From Ignavibacteria bacterium UBA5771 (GTDB lineage Bacteria; Bacteroidota; Ignavibacteria; Kapaibacteriales; UBA2268): a stretch of 17,677 bases of DNA. Position 1 is the stretch's first letter. The number at the start of each line of letters is the position of its first letter. Under the pieces are notes generated by a model. The model saw nothing but the letters and a program-made list of their open reading frames with translations. It did not search any database and had not been told where the DNA came from. The DNA lies in the NCBI GenBank assembly GCA_002418685.1, contig DIEP01000128.1:3013-20689 (forward strand). The letters are read 5' to 3'. A program made the translations under genes and the position numbers. Below are positions 8,650-15,174 of the stretch, piece after piece.

Positions 8650-8655
8650 ATTATA
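8650..8655 (-). promoter_or_regulatory. Putative -10 box for the TetR/radical SAM operon
   Basis: The minus strand reads TATAAT, with a transcription start expected near 8643, at the edge of the inverted repeat 8627-8642. No recognisable -35 element was found 16-18 bases upstream, and the surroundings are A/T-rich, so a chance match is possible. The position next to the operator candidate is the main support. Confidence 0.35.
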
Positions 8656-8828
8656 TTGTTTTTTTTGTTTTAAAGAATATTTTATAAAAATTAAATTCTA
8701 TAAGAGATGTGTTTGCGAAAATATTTGAAAGGAATAGGTGTGTTTATGGAACCAGAAAAATAAAGGAAGAACTGCCAAGGGGTGGGGTGGTTATTGTCTC
8801 CAGTTGTCGGATTATTCTCGCACACCAC

Positions 8829-8856
8829 AAGTACTTCTAAATAAGTACTCCTAAAT
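8829..8856. repeat. Tandem direct repeat, two 14-bp units
   Basis: Two adjoining 14-base copies, AAGTACTTCTAAAT and AAGTACTCCTAAAT, differ at one position. Each contains the palindrome AGTACT. It lies beside a locally GC-richer patch in the gap upstream of the TetR gene. Function unknown; it may be a replication-slippage product. Confidence 0.6.
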
Positions 8857-9017
8857 TTCCCTTCCCTGTTCTTTTTTTGAAAAAATGCAATATCTTGATT
8901 ATTTTTTTTAAAACTTAAAATACGAATTCTAAAAATCTTTGTCCGTGGTATTCATAAGCTTCTGAGACAGCGGCAAATGTTACTCTTGTAAATAATTTAA
9001 ATAATTTTTAAAAATAA

Positions 9018-9779
9018 TTATTCAAATTTATATCTTTCGAGAGTGAATGATTCGCCAAGATAAAGCCGTCGGACCTCTTCATTGTTGGCAAGTTCTTCAG
9101 CAGTTCCACCTGTGAAGATTTTCCCATCAATTAAAATATACGCTCGATCAGTAATGGAAAGGGTTTCATGCACATTGTGGTCGGTGATAATGACCCCAAT
9201 GCCGCGATGCTTCAAATTGCGAACCATCTTCATAATTTCTTCGACTGCAATAGGGTCAATTCCGGCGAATGGTTCATCAAGAAGTATAAATTTTGGAAAA
9301 GAAGCAAGGGAGCGAGCAATTTCGGTACGCCTTCTTTCTCCACCAGAAAGCATAAAACCTTTGCTTTTACGCACATGTCCAATTCCAAAATCATCAATTA
9401 ATTGTTCGATGGTATCGTTAATCTCTTTTTTGGGGATATGCTGCAATTGCAGAACGGCGCGAATATTTTTTTCAACGGATAATCCTCTAAAAATGGAAGG
9501 TTCTTGCGGAAGATAGCTGATTCCGAGTCTTGCACGCTGATACATTGCTTTGCCTGTGATGTCTTGTCCATTTAAAAAGACAGAGCCTGCGTTCGGTCTG
9601 ATCATTCCGACAATCATATAAAAGGAAGTCGTCTTTCCTGCTCCATTGGGACCAAGCAAACCTACAACTTCGCCTTGATTTACTTTGATGGAGACGTTAT
9701 CGACGACTCTCCGCTTGCGATAAATTTTAACAAGATCTCTTGCTTCTAAAACGCTTGGTTGTTTGATTAATTCTGGCAA
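9018..9779 (-). CDS. lptB: LPS export ABC transporter ATP-binding protein LptB
   Basis: The 253-residue ATPase of the LptB2FG complex, which extracts lipopolysaccharide from the inner membrane for transport to the outer membrane. Motifs: Walker A GPNGAGKTTSFYMIVGMI (from about 43), Q-loop Gln92 in YLPQEPSIFRGLSVEKN, signature LSGGERRRTEIARSLA (about 144-159), Walker B FILLDEPFAGIDPIAVEEI (about 164-182) and H-loop ITDHNVHETL (His201). LPQEPSIFR.L and DEPFAGIDPIAV are LptB hallmarks separating it from amino-acid transporter ATPases. The start is a TTG: GGAG six bases upstream lies in the last codons of htrA, and no ATG gives a full Walker region start. No lptA/C/F/G genes are in the window, so they must lie elsewhere. 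Confidence 0.94.
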   Translation of the reverse strand: MPELIKQPSVLEARDLVKIYRKRRVVDNVSIKVNQGEVVGLLGPNGAGKTTSFYMIVGMIRPNAGSVFLNGQDITGKAMYQRARLGISYLPQEPSIFRGLSVEKNIRAVLQLQHIPKKEINDTIEQLIDDFGIGHVRKSKGFMLSGGERRRTEIARSLASFPKFILLDEPFAGIDPIAVEEIMKMVRNLKHRGIGVIITDHNVHETLSITDRAYILIDGKIFTGGTAEELANNEEVRRLYLGESFTLERYKFE

Positions 9780-9781
9780 GT

Positions 9782-11047
9782 TTAACTCCGTAGACTTTCA
9801 ACTGATAATACTTTCGTGATGACTTTCTCACCGCGTTTGATTGATATTTGTAGCTTCTGGCTTACTCGTGCATCTAATGTCATCACGAGAAAATCTGTTT
9901 TGTTGTGGATATCTTCCTCGTCGATTTTGATAACAATGTCGCCGACGTCTAATCCTGATTTATCAGCGGGGGAATTTCTATAAATTTTGCTGACAATTAC
10001 TCCTGTTGCTTTATCATCTATTTTATATGCTTTCTTAGTTGCATCATCTAGTTCATTAAGGTCCAATACTTCCATTCCAATATAGGTGTCGCGGTTGATC
10101 TTTGTCCTTGTCATTAATGTGTTTACTATGGTTTTTACGCGATTTATAGGGATGGCAAAGCCAATTCCAATGCTACCTGAGCCCTGTGAATTTTGGGCAG
10201 TTGAAAAAATCATTGTATTTACGCCAATGACGTCTCCATTAGCATTTAATAATGGTCCACCTGAATTGCCTGAACTTATTGCGGCATCGGTTTGGATCAT
10301 TCCTTTATATACTCGATTGTATGGTCGGTCTTCGCTAATTAAATTAACACCTAAATTTGAAATTACGCCAACAGTCACAGTCGGTTTTGAATTAATATTA
10401 AATAAACCGAAGGGATTTCCGAATGCAATTGCCCATTCTCCGACTAATAAATCTTCAGAATTTCCTAATTTCAAATAGGGTAGATTCTTTGCATCAATTT
10501 TTAATAATGCAACATCGCTAACCATATCTGCTCCGACTATCTTTGCATCATATTTCTCACCATTTGTGAGTGTGACAACTATTTTTGAAGCATTTCCTGC
10601 CACGTGATGATTCGTTAAGATGTATCCATCGGGGGAAATTATAAATCCTGAGCCAAGTCCTTGCACTTGTCTCTGATATTTTTGAGGAGTTGAATATTCA
10701 TCGCCGAAGAAAAACCTGAAGAAAGGATCATTTAAAGGGCTGTAAGGGTCTCTTACGACAAATTCTTGAATTTCTACAACGTTGATACCTACAATTGCAG
10801 GGCTTGCCTTTGCAACTGCTTGAGTAATTGCATTATGCCTTGAAGAAGTAATGTCATTTCTGGATTCTTGATATATTTTTGAGGCAGGTGCTTCGTCATC
10901 TTTCGATGTGACAAGTTGAGCGATATTTCCATTATTGGAAATTTTTGGAGGCTTTTCTCCCGAACATTTGAAAGATTGAAATGAAAAAAAGCAAAGTACT
11001 ATAAAAATAAATAGCGAGGTCTTTGATAATTTTTCTTTTGATTCCAT
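9782..11047 (-). CDS. HtrA/Deg-family periplasmic serine protease, one PDZ domain
   Basis: A 421-residue envelope quality-control protease/chaperone. A hydrophobic N-terminal segment (about 11-27) is a signal peptide or anchor; a Cys at 28 follows, but FKC does not fit a lipobox. The trypsin-like domain (about 70-310) carries the triad His148 (TNHHVAG), Asp178 (VSDVALLKID) and Ser262 (GNSGGPLL). A single PDZ domain covers about 322-415 (YIGMEVLDL, then SPADKSGLDVGDIVIKID). DegP and DegQ have two PDZ domains; one is the DegS-like layout, also common in other bacteria. Exact DegS orthology cannot be claimed. The stop is 2 bp from the lptB start, so the two are coupled. It is divergent from priA, with 61 bp between. 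Confidence 0.93.
   Translation of the reverse strand: MESKEKLSKTSLFIFIVLCFFSFQSFKCSGEKPPKISNNGNIAQLVTSKDDEAPASKIYQESRNDITSSRHNAITQAVAKASPAIVGINVVEIQEFVVRDPYSPLNDPFFRFFFGDEYSTPQKYQRQVQGLGSGFIISPDGYILTNHHVAGNASKIVVTLTNGEKYDAKIVGADMVSDVALLKIDAKNLPYLKLGNSEDLLVGEWAIAFGNPFGLFNINSKPTVTVGVISNLGVNLISEDRPYNRVYKGMIQTDAAISSGNSGGPLLNANGDVIGVNTMIFSTAQNSQGSGSIGIGFAIPINRVKTIVNTLMTRTKINRDTYIGMEVLDLNELDDATKKAYKIDDKATGVIVSKIYRNSPADKSGLDVGDIVIKIDEEDIHNKTDFLVMTLDARVSQKLQISIKRGEKVITKVLSVESLRS
9786..9789 (-). promoter_or_regulatory. Ribosome binding site deciding the TTG start of lptB
   Basis: On the minus strand GGAG lies within the last codons of the upstream htrA gene, with a six-base gap before the TTG at 9779. 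This is the best Shine-Dalgarno in the area and indicates translational coupling between htrA and lptB. Confidence 0.6.
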
Positions 11048-11108
11048 TTTGTTATTACTTTCTTAATTTGTGTTTTTGACGAAATTAAAAAATATAAAGT
11101 TTTTCTAA

Positions 11109-13667
11109 ATGAGCGATTTGATTGAAGTAGCATTGCCAATTCCTATAAATCATACTTTTTTTTATAAAATACCTGAAATCGAGATTAAAGAAATTATTGG
11201 TAAAAGAGTAATAGTGCCATTCGGGAAGAGGATTCTTACAGGCGTAGTTGTTGGGAAATCAGATCAATTTGAATTGACTGATGCGAAACCAATTATAGAG
11301 GTTCTCGATGAGCATCCAATTTTCGATGATAATTTGTTGAAATTTGCTAAATGGGTTTCAGAATATTATTATACAAGTTTAGGCGAAGTCCTTAAATCAG
11401 CAATGCCCCCTGATTTCACAATTCAATCTATAAATAATATTTCAATTCAGAGGATTCCAAGCGATAAGGAAATTTATGAAATGCAAATGCGCGCTCCAAA
11501 GAGGGCAAAGCTTTTGCAACTGATTGTGAAGAATGAGGGGAAATCTTCAATTAATACATTGCAAAATGAATTGGGAACAAAAAACATTGCACAACAAATT
11601 CAATCACTTGAAGAACAAGGGTATATCAAGATAATTACTTCATTGACAAAAATGAAGGAAAAGACAATTCGTGCAATTAAGATTCCGACTGAATTGCTTA
11701 ACGATGAGATGCAGCTTCAGAAAGCTTTTGATGAACTTGATAAATCATCACCAAAGCAAACACAATTGTTTTCGCATATTTATGTTGAGCAGAAACAAGG
11801 CAAAGAATTTGTTTTGATTAGGGATATTCTTAAAGATGCGAAATCATCGGAAAGTCCGCAACGTTTTAGTGCTGCGATTATCAAAGCTTTGCTTGAAAAA
11901 CAATTGATTGAACTAATTAATATACCCCGTCCTGTCAATACCCGCAACATTCAATCATTGCATCAAGGCGAAGTTAATTTTCAATTAAGCCAACAACAGA
12001 AATCTGCTTTTGATAAAATAAATGAATCATTATGCATCAAGGAATTTCGCACATTTTTGCTTGATGGAATCACCGGTAGTGGGAAAACTCTTGTATATTT
12101 TCATCTTATTCAATCCGCAATTGAAATAGGGAAGACTGCTTTGTATCTTGTTCCCGAAATTTCTTTAACTCCGCAATTGATTGATAGAATTGAGAAATTT
12201 TTTCCCGAGAAAGTTGCTATTTTGCATAGTAAATTGAGTGATAGAGAGCGCAATACTTATTTTTCTGAGATAAACAAAGGTAATTATCCGATTGTGCTTG
12301 GTGTTCGTTCTGCGATTTTTGCTCCATTGAAAGATCTCGGATTGATAATTGTTGATGAAGAGCATGATGCAAGTTATAAGCAAGAGCAAACTGCACCCCG
12401 CTATAATGCCCGTGATTGCGCTATTATTCGTGCTAGCATCGAGCAATGCCCCGTTGTGCTTGGAACTGCCACACCCTCAATTGAGAGCTATTATAATGCA
12501 TTGGATGGGAAATATGAACTTCTGAAAATAGATGAGAGAGCTGATAATGCAGTTCTTCCTATAATCGAAATAGTTGATATGCGTAAGAAAGATACTCAAG
12601 AACATAAAGTGAAAATTGAAAATAAATATTTTTCAAATGAATTAATCGAAAAAATTAAACAAAAAATTCAGCGGAATGAAGGTGTCGTGCTGTTTCACAA
12701 TCGTCGTGGATTTGCTCCGCAATTGTATTGCCAAGATTGTGGTTATGTTCCGATGTGTAAGAATTGCGATATTTCGTTGACTTATCATAAAATCAATGAC
12801 CGACTTGTTTGCCATTATTGCGGATATAGCGAGCCTGCTCCGAAAACTTGTGGCGTTTGCGGATCGAATGATTTGCATACAATTGGAGCGGGGACTGAGA
12901 AGATTGAAGAAGAACTTTCAAATATTTTAAAATTGAATGACGTGGAAGCAAAAATACATCGTTTTGACCGCGATGTTTCTTCAAGCGTAATTTCGCAAAG
13001 GAAGATTCTTCAGAATTTTATCAATAGAAATATCGATATTCTTATTGGGACTCAAATGCTATCAAAAGGTATTGATATTGATAGAATTACTCTTGTTGGG
13101 ATTATTAATGCGGATTTAAATTTGTTCTTCCCTGATTTTCGGTCGTATGAAAGGACTTTCCAGCTTATTACACAGGTATCGGGCAGAGCAGGTAGAAAAA
13201 AAGATAATCCCGGCGAAGTTATTATTCAAACACATAATCCCGAAAAAGAACCAATAAAATATGCTGCAGAATATAAATATGAAGATTTTTATAATTATGA
13301 AATCATTCATAGAAAATTCGCGAATTATCCGCCATTTACTCGCTTTTCAAAAATTGAATTTCAATCTTTCAATCAAGAGGAAGTGCAACAAAAAGCTGAG
13401 ATATTTTATTCATTAATTAAGCAAATTATATCTGATTATAAAATAAATAAAAAGGCGATTGAATTTATCGGACCAACAATTCCTGCAATTTCACGTATTC
13501 GCAACCGTTATCGTCGTATCATTTTTATAAAAGATTATAAATCACTTGATAAAAACGGGAAAATTATGAGAAAAGTTATTGATGAAGTTTTCAAAATATA
13601 TAATGAAAAATATGCCTCAAATAATGTGAAAGTGATTATTGATATTGACCTTTTATCAACACTATAA
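11109..13667 (+). CDS. priA: Replication restart helicase PriA (primosomal protein N')
   Basis: An 852-residue superfamily 2 DNA helicase that reloads the replisome at stalled forks. The N-terminal DNA-binding domain (about 1-100: VALPIPINHTFFYKIP, GKRVIVPFGKR) binds 3' ends. The helicase core has Walker A GITGSGKT (320-327), DEEH motif II (416-419), motif III GTATPS, and later motifs including GTQMLSKGIDI and QVSGRAGR. Inserted is the PriA zinc region with eight cysteines: 541, 544, 550, 553, 568, 571, 581 and 584, which bind two zinc ions. Length is slightly above the E. coli protein, as usual in Bacteroidetes-type PriA, with a longer middle linker (about 105-285). The ATG at 11109 has no Shine-Dalgarno. 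It is divergent from htrA. Confidence 0.97.
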   Translation: MSDLIEVALPIPINHTFFYKIPEIEIKEIIGKRVIVPFGKRILTGVVVGKSDQFELTDAKPIIEVLDEHPIFDDNLLKFAKWVSEYYYTSLGEVLKSAMPPDFTIQSINNISIQRIPSDKEIYEMQMRAPKRAKLLQLIVKNEGKSSINTLQNELGTKNIAQQIQSLEEQGYIKIITSLTKMKEKTIRAIKIPTELLNDEMQLQKAFDELDKSSPKQTQLFSHIYVEQKQGKEFVLIRDILKDAKSSESPQRFSAAIIKALLEKQLIELINIPRPVNTRNIQSLHQGEVNFQLSQQQKSAFDKINESLCIKEFRTFLLDGITGSGKTLVYFHLIQSAIEIGKTALYLVPEISLTPQLIDRIEKFFPEKVAILHSKLSDRERNTYFSEINKGNYPIVLGVRSAIFAPLKDLGLIIVDEEHDASYKQEQTAPRYNARDCAIIRASIEQCPVVLGTATPSIESYYNALDGKYELLKIDERADNAVLPIIEIVDMRKKDTQEHKVKIENKYFSNELIEKIKQKIQRNEGVVLFHNRRGFAPQLYCQDCGYVPMCKNCDISLTYHKINDRLVCHYCGYSEPAPKTCGVCGSNDLHTIGAGTEKIEEELSNILKLNDVEAKIHRFDRDVSSSVISQRKILQNFINRNIDILIGTQMLSKGIDIDRITLVGIINADLNLFFPDFRSYERTFQLITQVSGRAGRKKDNPGEVIIQTHNPEKEPIKYAAEYKYEDFYNYEIIHRKFANYPPFTRFSKIEFQSFNQEEVQQKAEIFYSLIKQIISDYKINKKAIEFIGPTIPAISRIRNRYRRIIFIKDYKSLDKNGKIMRKVIDEVFKIYNEKYASNNVKVIIDIDLLSTL

Positions 13668-13714
13668 AATAAAAATTCTGTTGGAATAATTTTTTTTCTC
13701 AATTTTGTAATTCT

Positions 13715-14494
13715 ATGAAGACATTTTTTGAATTTTTAGGTAGAATCTTTCTTAATTTTATCCGCCAGATTGGAGAATTTGCATTGTTGGCAATACAAGT
13801 AATTCAATATTTTCCACATATTTATCAAAATCGGAGAAATATTTTCAAGCAAATGGAAGTTGTTGGTAATAAATCTCTTCCATTAGTGCTTTTGATTGGT
13901 ATCTTTACAGGTATTATTACAGCCCTGGAAGCAACCAATCTTTTTGATAAATTTAATTTGCTTTCAATAGCAAAACCATTCATCGGCTCTTCAATTGCCA
14001 CATCAATATTTACCGAACTTTCGCCTGTCTTGACTGCCCTTGTTATCGCGGGACGTATTGGAGCAAGCGTTGCTGCTGAGGTTGGAACTATGAAAGTCAC
14101 CGAGCAACTTGATGCGCTTGAAATGATGAGTATAGACAAAAATCGCTATCTTGCAATGCCACGTGTTATGGCAACCATTGTGATGATGCCCATCCTTGTT
14201 ATATTTTCATATATCGTTGGATTGATTGGTGCGTATTTTTTGACTGCATTAAAATTTGATTTTAGTCTTTATCTATTTTTTGAATCTGTCCAGCGGTTTT
14301 TTGCTGTGAAGGAAATTCTCTTGGGACTGCTTAAGTCTGCAGTTTTCGGTGGTGCTACTTCTTTGATTGGTATTTATGTTGGGTATAAAACAGTTGGTGG
14401 TGCCGAGGGAGTTGGCAATAGCACTGTCCGTGCCTTTACTTTATCTGCTGCTTCCATTTTATTTATAGATGCTATATTTGGATATTTTTATTAA
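13715..14494 (+). CDS. MlaE-family ABC transporter permease (lipid asymmetry/transport)
   Basis: A 259-residue inner-membrane permease of the MlaE/YrbE family, which works with an MlaF-type ATPase and an MCE-domain (MlaD) protein to move phospholipids between membranes. The family signature is complete at about 101-138: ELSPVLTALVIAGRIGASVA followed by AEVGTMKVTEQLDALEMM. There are about five hydrophobic segments (near 58-78, 102-122, 153-178, 205-222, 240-258). Unusually, neither the ATPase nor the MCE protein is adjacent: priA lies upstream (47 bp) and trmB downstream (4 bp after the stop). It could pair with proteins encoded elsewhere. Family call is firm; exact substrate is inferred. Confidence 0.92.
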   Translation: MKTFFEFLGRIFLNFIRQIGEFALLAIQVIQYFPHIYQNRRNIFKQMEVVGNKSLPLVLLIGIFTGIITALEATNLFDKFNLLSIAKPFIGSSIATSIFTELSPVLTALVIAGRIGASVAAEVGTMKVTEQLDALEMMSIDKNRYLAMPRVMATIVMMPILVIFSYIVGLIGAYFLTALKFDFSLYLFFESVQRFFAVKEILLGLLKSAVFGGATSLIGIYVGYKTVGGAEGVGNSTVRAFTLSAASILFIDAIFGYFY

Positions 14495-14498
14495 AATT

Positions 14499-15173
14499 AT
14501 GAAAATCGATTTTGACAAATACCCATATCCAAAGAAAATACGCCATCATACAAGCTCAAATCTTTATTTTCCTATAAAAGATCTCAAAATCGTTCCATCG
14601 TATTATCCTCCACTTTATGATGATATTGATATTTCTAAATATTTTGGGAATAGTAAATCTCCTGATATTCTTGATATAGGTTGCGGAAAATCCAAGTTTT
14701 TGCTTGCATATTCCGAACAATTTCCTGATCGCAATATTCTTGGAATTGAATTGCGGAAAGGACTTGTCGATTGGGCACAAAATTATATTTTAAACGAAGG
14801 CATCAAAAATGCATGGGTAATTTGGTATTCCGCTGTTAATGGATTGAAATTTATCCAAGATAATTCTATTGCAGAAGTGTTTTATCTATTTCCAGATCCA
14901 TGGCCCAAACTCAAGCAGCAAAATCGCAGACTGTTTTCAATTGAATTTTTAAATGAATTATATAGAATAATGGAGCATAGCGGAAAACTATATATATCAA
15001 CAGATTGCGACTATGTGGATGAGTATCACCTCAAAATTTTGAAGAAATCTGGTTTATTCGACTATGAAATTTCGAGCAATAAGGAATGGAAATATCCTCG
15101 AACTAATAAAGAGGAATTTTGCATAAAAAATAATATTCCAATTTATAGAATAGAAGCGATTCCAAAAAAATAA
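14499..15173 (+). CDS. trmB: tRNA (guanine(46)-N7)-methyltransferase TrmB
   Basis: A 224-residue class I SAM methyltransferase that makes m7G46 in the variable loop of tRNA. The SAM-binding motif is DIGCGKSKFLL (59-69), then LGIELRKGLVDWA with the acidic Glu84. The catalytic-region motif FPDPWPK (131-137) followed by NRRLFSIEFLNELYR is diagnostic for TrmB. Near the end RTNKEEFCI stands where the family's T-x-x-E motif is expected. An upstream start at 14469 would overlap the mlaE-type gene; I chose the ATG at 14499, four bases after that stop, which gives MKIDFDKYPYPKKIRHH. The end faces the OmpA-family gene with a one-base gap. Confidence 0.95.
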   Translation: MKIDFDKYPYPKKIRHHTSSNLYFPIKDLKIVPSYYPPLYDDIDISKYFGNSKSPDILDIGCGKSKFLLAYSEQFPDRNILGIELRKGLVDWAQNYILNEGIKNAWVIWYSAVNGLKFIQDNSIAEVFYLFPDPWPKLKQQNRRLFSIEFLNELYRIMEHSGKLYISTDCDYVDEYHLKILKKSGLFDYEISSNKEWKYPRTNKEEFCIKNNIPIYRIEAIPKK

Positions 15174-15174
15174 T

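Larger units (their letters stand above)
8558..9017. other. Non-coding gap between tetR-type gene and lptB
   Basis: About 460 bp without a supported gene. Its right part is mostly A/T-rich. It holds the putative operator and -10 box of the regulator (8627-8655), a short locally GC-richer patch (about 8771-8832) with the G-run sequence GGGGTGGGGTGG at 8779-8790, and a 14-base tandem repeat at 8829-8856. No RNA gene was recognised. I saw no convincing terminator for lptB. Confidence 0.6.

Noticed and set aside
8765..8835. Possible tRNA or group II intron-like end in the GC-richer patch (minus-strand GTGTGCG)
   Set aside because: No cloverleaf, no TPsiC-like motif, and no intron domain structure or maturase nearby; the short motif is chance-level.
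9000..9030. AT-only palindrome overlapping the lptB stop as a terminator
   Set aside because: The arms contain only A and T and no T-run follows, so a stable terminator hairpin is unlikely.
9082..9516. 144-residue plus-strand open frame inside lptB
   Set aside because: It is antisense to lptB, which has all ABC motifs on the minus strand; no recognisable domain.
10086..10478. 130-residue plus-strand open frame inside htrA
   Set aside because: It is a shadow of the htrA protease domain; the minus-strand frame has the intact catalytic triad.
11048..11108. TTGACG (11076-11081) and TATAAA as a priA promoter
   Set aside because: The spacing between the two is only about 11 bases, too short for a sigma-70-type promoter.
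13825..14139. 104-residue minus-strand open frame inside the mlaE-type gene
   Set aside because: It is antisense to a well-matched MlaE signature and has no recognisable features.
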